From contig NZ_JAIWNB010000003.1 of assembly GCF_020215705.1 (NCBI RefSeq), positions 186,001 through 250,000 on the forward strand: a stretch of 64,000 nucleotides of DNA, in the 5' to 3' direction. Origin of the DNA: Nonomuraea aurantiaca. GTDB taxonomy: Bacteria > Actinomycetota > Actinomycetes > Streptosporangiales > Streptosporangiaceae. The translations under genes and the position numbers were made by a program. The notes under the pieces are model-generated. The model ran no database searches. It was not told the origin of the DNA and saw nothing but the letters and a program-made list of their open reading frames with translations. Positions 26,301 to 33,582 of the stretch are shown here, piece after piece (the first letter of the stretch is position 1; every line of letters begins with the position of its first letter).

Positions 26301-28633
26301 AGGAGAAGGCCCATCGCTTCACCTGGACCGAGCCCGGCCTCGTCCGGTTGCACGTGCACGTGCTCGGCGACGACCTGTTCCGCTACACGCTCAGCCAGCA
26401 CAACTCCGCGCTGGACGGCTGGAGCATCACCCTGGTGCACACCACGCTGTTCGACACGTACTACCGGCTGCTCGACGGACGGCCGCTGCCGGACATGGAG
26501 CCGGACGGGTACGCGCGCGACTACCTCTCGCTGGAGCGCGAGTCCCTGGCCGACGAGGGCCACCGTTCCTACTGGGCGGACGTGCTCGAAGGCAGCGCCT
26601 TCGCCGAGGTGCCCCGCACGAGGGAGTCGGCATCGCCGGACGTCTTCCCCGTCGTGTTCCACGAGGTGGAGTTCCCGCGCGGACTGTCCGACCGGATCGT
26701 GGCGCTGGCCGGGGCGCTGTCCGTGCCGGTCAAGAACGTCGCGATGGCCGCGCACGTCAAGGTGCTCTCACTGATCACCGGCGAGCGCGACGTCATGACC
26801 GGGTACGAGCACAGCGGCCGGCCCGAGGCGGAGGGCGCCACCCGCTCGATCGGCCTGTTCCTCAACACGGTGCCCTTCCGGGTGCGCACGGGAGAGGGCT
26901 CCTGGGAGAGCCTCGTGCGCGACGTCTACCAGGCCGAGGTCGAGCTGCTCCCCGCGCGACGGTACCCGATGGCGCAGATGAAGCACGACCTGGGGACACA
27001 GCGGGCACTGTTCGAGACGGCCTTCAACTTCACGCACTTCTATCTGCTCAGGGAGCTGGAGGCACTTGACGGCTTCTCCCTGCTCGACGTGCGGGCCAAC
27101 TCGGAGACGGAGTTCGTGCTGCGCGCCGAGTTCTCCCGGCACTTCATCACCGACGAGGTACGGCTGAGCCTGCACTACCACGCCCACCTCTTCGAGCCCT
27201 GGCAGGTGGCGCGGATGGGGGCGTACTACATCGCCGCGTTCGAGCAGATGACAGCCGATCCGGCCGCTCTCCATCACCTCGCCGATCTGCTGCCCGGCGA
27301 GGAGAGCGCGGCGCTGATCGCGATGGAACAGAGCGAGAGCGTCCTGCCGAAGCTGGCAGAACATTATCGGGCGCGGGTCGTCGACGAACACGGCCTGCGG
27401 GTGCCCTTCGCCACGCCGGGGCGGATCGTGCTGATCGCCAACGGGGTCACGATCCCCACCACAGGTGTGTACGGACGCCGCATGCCCGGCGGCCTTGAGC
27501 TGTTCCAGGCACCCCGAAGCCTGACGTTTCACCGTTCCGAAGAGCGGAGTGCCGAGGGGGAGACGGGCCGTCGTCCCACCGGAGCGGTGGGACCGCGCAT
27601 CGCGGAGGCGTGGTCCAGGGTGCTCGACGTGCCGCTGGAGCAGATCACCCTCGACGGCAACTTCTTCGAGCTCGGCGGCAGCTCGCTGTCGGCCATGCGG
27701 GTGGTCATGGAGTTGGAGGGCCTCGTGTCGCTCACCGACCTGATGCGCAACTCCACCCTGGGACCGCTGTGTGAGATGGCCGAGGCTCGTCTGAACGAGG
27801 GCGCGCCCTGCTCGCCGCTGCTTCGCTCGCTGTCGGCCGACCCCGACCGAGCCCGGTCCGTCCTCGTGTGCTTTCCCTACGCGGCCGGCAACGCCGTCAA
27901 CTTCGAGCCGCTGGCCACCGCCCTCGACAAGGCGGGCGCCGACGTGGCCGTCTATGGCGTGGAGTTGCCTGGCCACGACCCCGGCCATTCGGACGAGCCC
28001 TTCCTGTCCATCGAGGAGGCGGCGCGGCGGGTGGTGGAGGAGATCCGCGGTCTCGCCGACCGGCCCGTGGTGCTCTGGGGCCACTGCGTCGGCTCGGCTC
28101 TGGCCATCGAGACCGCACGCCTGATGGAAGCGGCCGGAAACGCGCCGCTCCACGTCTTCGTGGCCGGAAAGCTGCTGCACGACGCCCGGACCACTCGCGA
28201 GTCCATGGAGCGGGTGGACGCGATGACGGATGAGGACATCGTGCGCTGGCTCGTCGAGGCGACCGGTTACTCCGGGCTCGACGTGCTCTCACCCGAGCAG
28301 GCGGCCTTCGTCACCAGGACGTTCCGGCACGACTCCGGTTCGGCCAACGGCTATCTGGTGGCGGCGGCCGAGCGAGGGCCCGTCGCCAGGCTGTGCGCGC
28401 CGCTCACGGTCGTCCATGCCTCGGACGATCCGCTGACCCCTGACCACCGGTGGAGGTACGAGGACTGGTCGCTGTTCGCCGATCGGCCGCGGCTCGCGGA
28501 GCTCGGGCCCTTCGGCCACTACTTCTGCCGGACAGCCCCGGACGCCGTGGCCACGCTGCTACGTGAGCTGGTGCCACGTACGGAAGACCCGCCGGTATCA
28601 CCTACGGAAGATCAACGGAGCGAAGTGCACTGA
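23399..28633 (+). CDS. NRPS 3: half condensation - adenylation (Ser) - carrier - altered condensation - adenylation remnant - carrier - Cys thioesterase
   Basis: The 1744-residue protein starts at ATG 23399 behind GGAGAG. Residues about 15-265 match only the C-terminal half of a condensation domain. The adenylation domain (about 270-750; VIYTSGSTGAPKG at 411) has pocket D-V-W-H-F-S-L-V-D-K, the serine code. Carrier 1 has Ser801. A second condensation domain (about 855-1290) reads HNSALDG at 1001-1007, with Asn in place of the catalytic second His. About 70 residues (1318-1385) resemble a fragment of an adenylation domain but lack every activation motif. Carrier 2 has Ser1429. The thioesterase has GHCVGS, so Cys1563 replaces the usual Ser, with Asp1676/1677 and His1707. 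Carrier 2 must be loaded from elsewhere or by transfer from carrier 1. Confidence 0.9.
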   Translation: MQSIETQGTLKVAAAKRRREGAFWRAQLAALPERTGFPPDANSGSTGEAVAALDLGPELTARLGKLARGQDTALRSVLIAVVGALLRRYGGGEESVLATPPVPVPGGPAPLASSLVLCLPITRDTTLRGLLGEVGDRLRAAVEHQDYPIELLADEFGSAAQEGDDPFADVLADAVRDETDPAGRPGFPLAFAFVRGQAGLTLELRYRPGTHSPGAARRLLTHCVMLLDQATAAPDTAMAAFDLRSDDDLALIHKANDTDAAFEDTVRLDELFSRQVAATPDAVAVVGDGFFLTYTELNVRANRLAHTLRARGVGRDDLVAVLADRSPEMLVAVYAVLKAGGAYLPIDPGNPRDRIAYILGDSAARLVLTQPRHLELVGDGVAVLDLMDEGAYAQEVSTPPVEGGPRDLAYVIYTSGSTGAPKGVQIEHRSVVNRIGWMQKAYPISSADVIMQKTPTSFDVSVWELFWWTFAGASVCLPEPGAERDPEALTAAVERHGVTTMHFVPSMLGAFLDFASGTGERRRLFTLRQVFASGEALPVHHVRRFHEVVTGCRLINLYGPTEAAVDVTHYACRGDERMVPIGRPVDNTRVHVLDADLRPQPVGVPGELCIAGVQLARGYLHRPELTAERFVAAPHAGEKRVYRTGDLARRLADGGIEYLGRIDHQVKLRGYRIEPGEIEERLRQHAAVRDAVVIARGQAYLCGYVLASEPPSEDDLKEHLRRTLPEYMVPARLVTLASFPLTPSGKLDRGALPDPGEPARAVDHVAPRTPQEADLARIWAEVLGVEQVGAHDNFFALGGNSIHFVTVLARARACGLDFTFQQLFENPTIARLVALSPSSDPATRPLRPFELLTAEDRAKIPAGVADAYPMTQLQAGLVFQSELSHNTVEYHDIISYTIQSSFDLGRFERAVRILVAANPIFRTSYHLTGYSEYLQLVHEDAPSPLYVADLRGMNEGEQDAWYHAWAEQEKAHRFTWTEPGLVRLHVHVLGDDLFRYTLSQHNSALDGWSITLVHTTLFDTYYRLLDGRPLPDMEPDGYARDYLSLERESLADEGHRSYWADVLEGSAFAEVPRTRESASPDVFPVVFHEVEFPRGLSDRIVALAGALSVPVKNVAMAAHVKVLSLITGERDVMTGYEHSGRPEAEGATRSIGLFLNTVPFRVRTGEGSWESLVRDVYQAEVELLPARRYPMAQMKHDLGTQRALFETAFNFTHFYLLRELEALDGFSLLDVRANSETEFVLRAEFSRHFITDEVRLSLHYHAHLFEPWQVARMGAYYIAAFEQMTADPAALHHLADLLPGEESAALIAMEQSESVLPKLAEHYRARVVDEHGLRVPFATPGRIVLIANGVTIPTTGVYGRRMPGGLELFQAPRSLTFHRSEERSAEGETGRRPTGAVGPRIAEAWSRVLDVPLEQITLDGNFFELGGSSLSAMRVVMELEGLVSLTDLMRNSTLGPLCEMAEARLNEGAPCSPLLRSLSADPDRARSVLVCFPYAAGNAVNFEPLATALDKAGADVAVYGVELPGHDPGHSDEPFLSIEEAARRVVEEIRGLADRPVVLWGHCVGSALAIETARLMEAAGNAPLHVFVAGKLLHDARTTRESMERVDAMTDEDIVRWLVEATGYSGLDVLSPEQAAFVTRTFRHDSGSANGYLVAAAERGPVARLCAPLTVVHASDDPLTPDHRWRYEDWSLFADRPRLAELGPFGHYFCRTAPDAVATLLRELVPRTEDPPVSPTEDQRSEVH

Positions 28634-28634
28634 G

Positions 28635-29384
28635 ATGACCACCACCAACACCCCCCAGGCGGTCACGCCGCTGACTCCCGGCCAGCAGTACCTCGCCGGA
28701 GCGAGGAGCATGGTGCCGTTCCTCGCCTCGGCCATTCCCATGGGCATCGCCGGAGGCGTCCTCGGACTGTCGAGCGGGCTCTCCGGCTGGGCGACCCTGG
28801 GCCTGGCGATGGCCGTGAACTCCGGCACCGCCCAGTTCGTCGGCTTCGCCCTCATCGCCGGCGGCACAGACTGGGCCGCGATCATCCTCACCACACTCAT
28901 CCTGGGGCTCCGGATGCTCCTCTACTCCACCATCCTGATCCCGTACATCAAGGAAGTGCCCCAGCGGTGGCGGGTGCTGCTCGGGTTCGGGCTGATCGAC
29001 GAGGTCTTCTTCGTGGCGATCGAACGGCTGAGGAAGGGCGAACTCACCCACAACAAGCACATGTTCTTCCTCGGCGCGTCCTCACTGCTGTACGTCACCT
29101 GGATGCTGTGCACGGCGATCGGCATGTCCCTCGGTTCGGCCGTGCCGGATGTACGGGGGCTCGGACTGGACTTCCCGGTGACCGCCATGTTCATCGCCAT
29201 GCTCGCGATCGGGCTGGCGAACTGGCGCGTGGCCGCGGCCATCTGCGCCGCGGGGGTGACCGTGATGCTGGCGCGGGACCTGCCGTACAACCTCGGCGTC
29301 GTGCTGGCCGCGGTGGTGGGAGCGGTGGTGGGGGCCGCGTGCGAGTACGCGGCGAAGACGAGGACGAAGGAGATCGCCCGATGA
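28635..29384 (+). CDS. azlC: AzlC family branched-chain amino-acid exporter, large subunit
   Basis: The 249-residue membrane protein starts at ATG 28635, one base after the NRPS3 stop. It has the AzlC opening (MVPFLASAIPMGIAGGVLGL), LILGLRMLLYSTIL, and FGLIDEVFFVAIERL, with about seven or eight hydrophobic segments. AzlC works with the small AzlD in exporting branched-chain amino acids and the analogue azaleucine. Its tight linkage to the NRPS genes suggests it exports the product or a hydrolysed fragment, protecting the producer. An in-frame GTG-type start upstream would lie inside NRPS3. Confidence 0.88.
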   Translation: MTTTNTPQAVTPLTPGQQYLAGARSMVPFLASAIPMGIAGGVLGLSSGLSGWATLGLAMAVNSGTAQFVGFALIAGGTDWAAIILTTLILGLRMLLYSTILIPYIKEVPQRWRVLLGFGLIDEVFFVAIERLRKGELTHNKHMFFLGASSLLYVTWMLCTAIGMSLGSAVPDVRGLGLDFPVTAMFIAMLAIGLANWRVAAAICAAGVTVMLARDLPYNLGVVLAAVVGAVVGAACEYAAKTRTKEIAR

Positions 29385-29701
29385 GTATGGCGCTGCTGAT
29401 CCTCGGCATGGGGTTGTGCAGTTTCCTGCCGCGCTACCTGCCGCTGGCCCTCTTCGCCGACAGGGAGATGCCGCCGCTGGCGGAGACGCTGCTCAGGTAC
29501 ACGCCGCCGGCCGTGCTGGCCGCACTGGTGTTCCCGGCCGTCCTCGCGCCTTCGGGGGACGGCGTCGAGCTGACCCTGACGAACCCTTATCTGATAGGCG
29601 GCGCGGTCACCTTCGCCGTAGGTCTGGTGTCGAAAAGGTTCCTGCTCGTGACAGCGGTCGGAATTGCCGCTTTCTATCTCAGTCGCTGGCTTGTCGGCTG
29701 A
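29381..29701 (+). CDS. azlD: AzlD family small subunit
   Basis: The 106-residue protein has four hydrophobic segments and starts MSMALLILGMGLCSFLPRYL, with the conserved FLPRYLPL and the AzlD-like YTPPAVLAALVFP. It overlaps azlC by 4 bp (ATGA), typical of these pairs. Together they should form one amino-acid efflux system. It is the last gene of the tightly packed NRPS operon; the next gene follows after 243 bp. Confidence 0.88.
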   Translation: MSMALLILGMGLCSFLPRYLPLALFADREMPPLAETLLRYTPPAVLAALVFPAVLAPSGDGVELTLTNPYLIGGAVTFAVGLVSKRFLLVTAVGIAAFYLSRWLVG

Positions 29702-29735
29702 ATGTTATAGGCGTCTTAAGTTTGTCGAAATTCAT

Positions 29736-29842
29736 TTGACACCCGACATCGTGCGGGCGATTTCGCATGCCCTCATACAAGCTCTCAACTGGTGAGACAT
29801 CCTTGACAAATAGCTATTGCGAGATGATCCGGGCGCCATTAA
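29736..29842 (+). promoter_or_regulatory. Candidate promoter region of the AbgT-M20 operon
   Basis: The 243-bp gap after azlD is AT-rich compared with its surroundings. It holds two TTGACA hexamers (29736-29741 and 29813-29818). The second is followed after 18 bp by CATTAA at 29837-29842, a fair -10 element. This would give the AbgT-M20 pair its own transcript, apart from the NRPS operon. No clear terminator hairpin for the NRPS operon was found here. Confidence 0.45.
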
Positions 29843-29930
29843 AGTGTGGCCCGCAGGTGCGGACTCGCAATAAAGAGACGGGGCATCTTTCGCGTTCGGT
29901 CTGTGCCTCAGGCGAAACGACCAAGAAAGG

Positions 29931-29948
29931 ATGACCGGGTCTCCATGA
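29931..29948 (+). CDS. Five-codon upstream reading frame (MTGSP)
   Basis: ATG 29931 has a strong AAGAAAGG site directly upstream and encodes MTGSP, stopping at TGA 29946-29948, which overlaps the ATG of the AbgT gene (ATGA). The AbgT start itself has no good Shine-Dalgarno sequence at normal distance. Translational coupling through this micro-frame is possible. It could also be that the same site simply serves the AbgT start at long spacing. Confidence 0.3.
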   Translation: MTGSP

Positions 29949-31486
29949 CGACCGTGTCCGCTGAGAAGGAATCACGTGCCTTAAACGTGACCATGCGCGT
30001 ACTGAACAGCGTCGAACGCGCCGGTAATAAACTGCCTCATCCGTTCTGGCTCTTCATCATCCTGAGCGTCGTGCTCATGGCGCTGAGCTGGATCCTGTCG
30101 GCGGCCGGAGTGTCGGCGGTCAACCCCGCCGACAAGACGACCGTCGCGGTGAAGAACCTGTTGTCGAGCGAGGGCGTCACGCTGATGCTCGGCGACGCCA
30201 TCAAGAGCTTCACCACCTTCCCCCCGCTGGGCACGATCCTGGTGGTCATGCTCGGCGTCGCGGTGGCCGACAGAGCGGGGCTGCTCTCGGCGGTCCTGCG
30301 CCGGGGCGTCTCCCGCGTACCGGCCCGGTGGGTCACGTTCGCGCTCGCCTTCACCGGCATGGTCTCCCACGTGGCCGCCGACTCGGCGTACATCGTGCTG
30401 ATCCCGCTGGGCGGGCTGGCCTTCTACGCGGTCGGCCGCAGTCCGATCGTCGGCGTCGTGGTCGCGTTCGTCTCGGTCGCGGCCGGCTTCGACGCCAGCC
30501 CGGTGGTCACCCCGCTCGACGTCATCCTGGGCGGCATCACCACCGACGCCGCGCACACCATCGACCCGAGCTACACCGTCACACCGCTCGCCAACTACTT
30601 CTTCTCCATCGGCTCGTCGGTCGTGCTGTCCATCGTCATCACCGTGGTGACGGAGACGATCCTCACCAAGCGGGCGGCGAGCATGCCGATCGACGAGGAC
30701 GCCGAAGTGGGCGACCTCGGCGCGCTGGAGCTGTCCGACAAGGAGCGGCGCGGGCTGCGCTGGTCCGGCGTCGCGCTGCTGGTGATCGCCGCGCTGATCG
30801 CGCTGTCCATCATCCCGGCCGACTCCCCGCTCCGCGGCGAGGGTGGCAGCCTGGTCACCGGCCCGCTGCTGAACGCGATCTCCGTCATGCTCGGCGTCGC
30901 CTTCTGCCTCGTCGGCATCGTGTACGGCCGCGTAGCCGGCACCATCAAGAGCGGCAACGACGTACCCACGTTCATGGCCGAGGGCATGCGCGAGATGGCG
31001 CCGGTCCTCGTACTGTTCTTCGCCATCTCCCAGTTCCTGGCCTACTTCAAGTGGACCGGCATCGGCACGATCGTCGCCATCAACGGCGCGGACCTGCTGA
31101 AGTCCGCCGGGATCAACGGCCCGATGATCTTTGTCGGCATTCTGATCATCGTCACCTTCATCAACCTGCTGATCACCAGCGGCTCCGCCCAATGGGCGCT
31201 GGTCGGCCCGGTCTTCGTGCCGATGCTGATGCTGCTGAAGATCTCGCCAGAGGCCACCCAGGCGGTCTACCGCATCGCCGACTCCTGCACCAACGCCCTG
31301 AGCCCGATGAGCCCCTACTTCGTGCTGGTCCTCGGCTTCATCCAGCGCTACCGCAAATCAGCCGGCATCGGCACGCTGATCGCCCTCACCATGCCGTTGT
31401 GCCTGATCATGCTCGTGGTCTGGACACTGTTCTTCCTGGCATGGTGGGCGCTCGGCATCCCGCTGGGCCCCGGCGTTCCCTCCTAA
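29945..31486 (+). CDS. AbgT family transporter
   Basis: The 513-residue membrane protein starts MTTVSAEKESRALN. The stretch GNKLPHPFWLFIILSVVLM and later DSCTNALSPMSPYFVLVLGF are characteristic of AbgT. Family members import p-aminobenzoyl-glutamate (E. coli AbgT) or export sulfonamide-type drugs (MtrF, YdaH). About a dozen hydrophobic segments and two re-entrant loops are expected. The next gene is an M20 carboxypeptidase resembling glutamate carboxypeptidase, so the pair mirrors abgB-abgT in E. coli. Beside the NRPS genes it may instead handle the peptide product. A GTG at 29846 would add 33 residues without family support. Confidence 0.88.
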   Translation: MTTVSAEKESRALNVTMRVLNSVERAGNKLPHPFWLFIILSVVLMALSWILSAAGVSAVNPADKTTVAVKNLLSSEGVTLMLGDAIKSFTTFPPLGTILVVMLGVAVADRAGLLSAVLRRGVSRVPARWVTFALAFTGMVSHVAADSAYIVLIPLGGLAFYAVGRSPIVGVVVAFVSVAAGFDASPVVTPLDVILGGITTDAAHTIDPSYTVTPLANYFFSIGSSVVLSIVITVVTETILTKRAASMPIDEDAEVGDLGALELSDKERRGLRWSGVALLVIAALIALSIIPADSPLRGEGGSLVTGPLLNAISVMLGVAFCLVGIVYGRVAGTIKSGNDVPTFMAEGMREMAPVLVLFFAISQFLAYFKWTGIGTIVAINGADLLKSAGINGPMIFVGILIIVTFINLLITSGSAQWALVGPVFVPMLMLLKISPEATQAVYRIADSCTNALSPMSPYFVLVLGFIQRYRKSAGIGTLIALTMPLCLIMLVVWTLFFLAWWALGIPLGPGVPS

Positions 31487-31517
31487 CTCTCCTCACTCTT
31501 AGCGAAAGGATCCTTTA

Positions 31518-32657
31518 GTGACACCGGCTCCCACGTGGACCCGCCAGGCGCTCCCCTCCATGCTCGACGACCTGCGTATGCTCGTCGAGCTGGAAAGCCC
31601 GAGCAACGACAAACAGCTCCTGGACGGGGCACTCGACGCGATCTTCCGCTGGGCGGTGGACCGCGCCGGGGAGCCGGACGAGTTCACCCGGCACGACGGC
31701 GGCCGGCACGGCGACGTGCTTGAGCTGACCTACCAGGGCACCGCCCCCGGATTCGTCCTGCTGGTCGGCCACTACGACACCGTGTGGCCGGTCGGCACCC
31801 TCGCCGACTGGCCGTGGCAGGTCACCGACGGCGTCATCAGCGCACCTGGCGTCTTCGACATGAAGACGGGCCTCGTCCAGGCGGTCTGGGCGGTACGCGG
31901 GCTGCGCGAGCTGGGCCTGCCGCATCCCACGGTCCGCCTGCTGTTCAACGGCGACGAGGAGATCGGCAGTCCGGCCTCCCGCGCCCGCATCGAGGCGGCC
32001 AGCGACGGGGCGCTGGCCAGCCTGGTCTTCGAGGGCGCCATAGACGGCGCGGTCAAAACCTCCCGCAAGGGCGTCGGCATCTTCCAGGTGTCCGTCACCG
32101 GGATCGAGGCCCATGCCGGCCTCGACCCCACCGCCGGTGCCAGTGCCATCCACGCCATGGCCGACCTGATCACCCAGATCGCCGCCCTGGGCGCCCCCGC
32201 GCTCGGCACGACGGTCAACGTCGGCCTGGTCAGCGGCGGCACCGGCACCAACGTCACCGCAGGCCAGGCAACCTGCGGCATCGACGTACGCGTGTCCGAC
32301 CCGGCCGAGATGGCCCGGGTGGACGCCGCACTCACCTCGCTGCGCGCCCCCGACCCTCGGGTCTCCGTGGCGCTCTCCGGCGAATGGAACCGGCCACCCA
32401 TGACCCCCAACCCCGCCTCCCAGGACCTGTACGCCAGGACGTACAAGGTGGCGATCGAGCACGGCTGGGACCTCCGCGAGGCGGGCGTCGGCGGGGCCAG
32501 CGACGCCAACTTCATCTCAGCCCTGGGCCGGCCCGTGCTCGACGGGCTCGGCCCCGTCGGAGCGGGATCCCACTCCCGGGGGGAGCACACCATCGTCGAA
32601 TACATCCCGGAGCGCACCGCCCTCACCATCGGGCTCATCGCGGGGTTCGCCAGCTAG
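31518..32657 (+). CDS. M20 family metallopeptidase, glutamate carboxypeptidase-like
   Basis: The 379-residue zinc peptidase starts at GTG 31518 behind AAAGGA. The metal site is built from GHYDTV, APGVFDMKTGL and NGDEEIGSP (first zinc ligands and catalytic Glu), GVEA-like GIEAHAGLDP and the terminal His in GSHSRGEHT. The order and GHYDTVWPVGTLADWP segment match carboxypeptidase G2, which removes C-terminal Glu from folate-type amides. It lies 31 bp after the AbgT gene, in one operon. It may cleave imported p-aminobenzoyl-glutamate, or act on an NRPS product as a maturation or resistance peptidase. Confidence 0.9.
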   Translation: MTPAPTWTRQALPSMLDDLRMLVELESPSNDKQLLDGALDAIFRWAVDRAGEPDEFTRHDGGRHGDVLELTYQGTAPGFVLLVGHYDTVWPVGTLADWPWQVTDGVISAPGVFDMKTGLVQAVWAVRGLRELGLPHPTVRLLFNGDEEIGSPASRARIEAASDGALASLVFEGAIDGAVKTSRKGVGIFQVSVTGIEAHAGLDPTAGASAIHAMADLITQIAALGAPALGTTVNVGLVSGGTGTNVTAGQATCGIDVRVSDPAEMARVDAALTSLRAPDPRVSVALSGEWNRPPMTPNPASQDLYARTYKVAIEHGWDLREAGVGGASDANFISALGRPVLDGLGPVGAGSHSRGEHTIVEYIPERTALTIGLIAGFAS

Positions 32658-32778
32658 TCGCCCCGTCACGCGACCTTGGCCGGGTTGCTGGGGCGGCTCG
32701 CGCTGTGGGACGCCGTCACCACGACGGCCTCGCTCGTGGCCTCCGCGCTTCGCGCTGACGCGCGGGTCCTGGGGCCGG

Positions 32779-32907
32779 TGACTCGGTCTCGCGCACTTGT
32801 GGCGCTGGTCCGATCCACGGTGAATGGCCGAGCCAGTCGTCGATTGTCATGTACAGGTCAGTGATCAGGGTGTTGAGGTCTATCTGATTCTCAACACCCT
32901 TTGTCAT
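32779..32907 (-). pseudogene. N-terminal fragment of an IS-type transposase (IS982-like)
   Basis: About 43 residues starting MTKGVENQIDLNTLITDLYM and continuing TIDDWLGHSP ... RETES resemble the beginning of IS982-family transposases (D-L-x-T-L-x-T-x-L-Y-x-x-I-D-D). The similarity then stops and the rest of the element, with the DDE residues, is absent. No terminal inverted repeats were found. It marks the left side of a worn accessory region (about 32.7-39.3 kb). The resemblance is by memory of the family and needs a search. Confidence 0.5.
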
Positions 32908-32932
32908 TCCCGCGCTCCGGACCTATTCGTCG

Positions 32933-33331
32933 CTAGGCGCCGTCCTTGTCCAGCAGCCGATCGAGTGTGCGTCCCACGTCGGCCATTGTGCGCTGCAGGT
33001 AGTCGAGTCTGTCCAGCATCTCGTGCTGAGCGGATGTGAGCTGCTCGTGGGTGTGCCGGCGAAGGCCGCCTATCTCGTCTCCGAGAGCTGCGAAGTCCTG
33101 GGACGTCTCCGCCTTGATGCTGGCGATTTCAACTCTTATCTGGGCAACGGCGACCGCTGTTGAGGCAATGGCGGTGTGTATGCCTTCCAGGCATGGGCAA
33201 CCGTTCGTCGGGAGGCTCGCATGTTGACGCCGCGCGCGGGGGCCGCGATAGGCCCCATTACGGGAACGCGCTGTCGCTTCGACGGCTGCCGCGCGAAGTT
33301 TCACGTCGCGAGTCTCCGCCTCTTCGTTCAT
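32933..33331 (-). CDS. Hypothetical coiled-coil protein
   Basis: This 132-residue protein is not recognised. Residues about 55-130 form a long amphipathic helix with heptad spacing (AQIRVEIASIKAETSQDFA, then HEMLDRLDYLQRTMADVGR). The first 50 residues are basic and Ala/Arg-rich. A weak GGGG site precedes the ATG at 33331. It lies between a transposase fragment and a lipoprotein gene in a region of lower GC, so it may be a remnant of accessory DNA. The 251 bp between it and the lipoprotein gene (33332-33582) hold nothing I can identify. Confidence 0.5.
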   Translation of the reverse strand: MNEEAETRDVKLRAAAVEATARSRNGAYRGPRARRQHASLPTNGCPCLEGIHTAIASTAVAVAQIRVEIASIKAETSQDFAALGDEIGGLRRHTHEQLTSAQHEMLDRLDYLQRTMADVGRTLDRLLDKDGA

Positions 33332-33582
33332 GTACCCCTACCTTTTCGGTAGCTGGAAGGATCTCGGCCTTGGCGGCCAGGATCACTGTGTGTGAGTACA
33401 TCGTCGCAAGAAGTTGTTGTTCGATGACGCAGGGTCATCGGAATTCGGGTGTGGTTTTATTCGTCGCGGTGTGGCAGAGATGCATCTGAGTTTGATTTTG
33501 GGCTGGAGCGAATGTGTTGCGGTGGGGACAATCTGGGGCGCTACGGGCTGGTTAGGTTTTGGTAGCGGGAGGGTGACGTTTG

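Noticed and set aside
32676..32864. Plus-strand 62-codon frame after the M20 gene
   Set aside because: No RBS, low complexity, and antisense to the transposase remnant.
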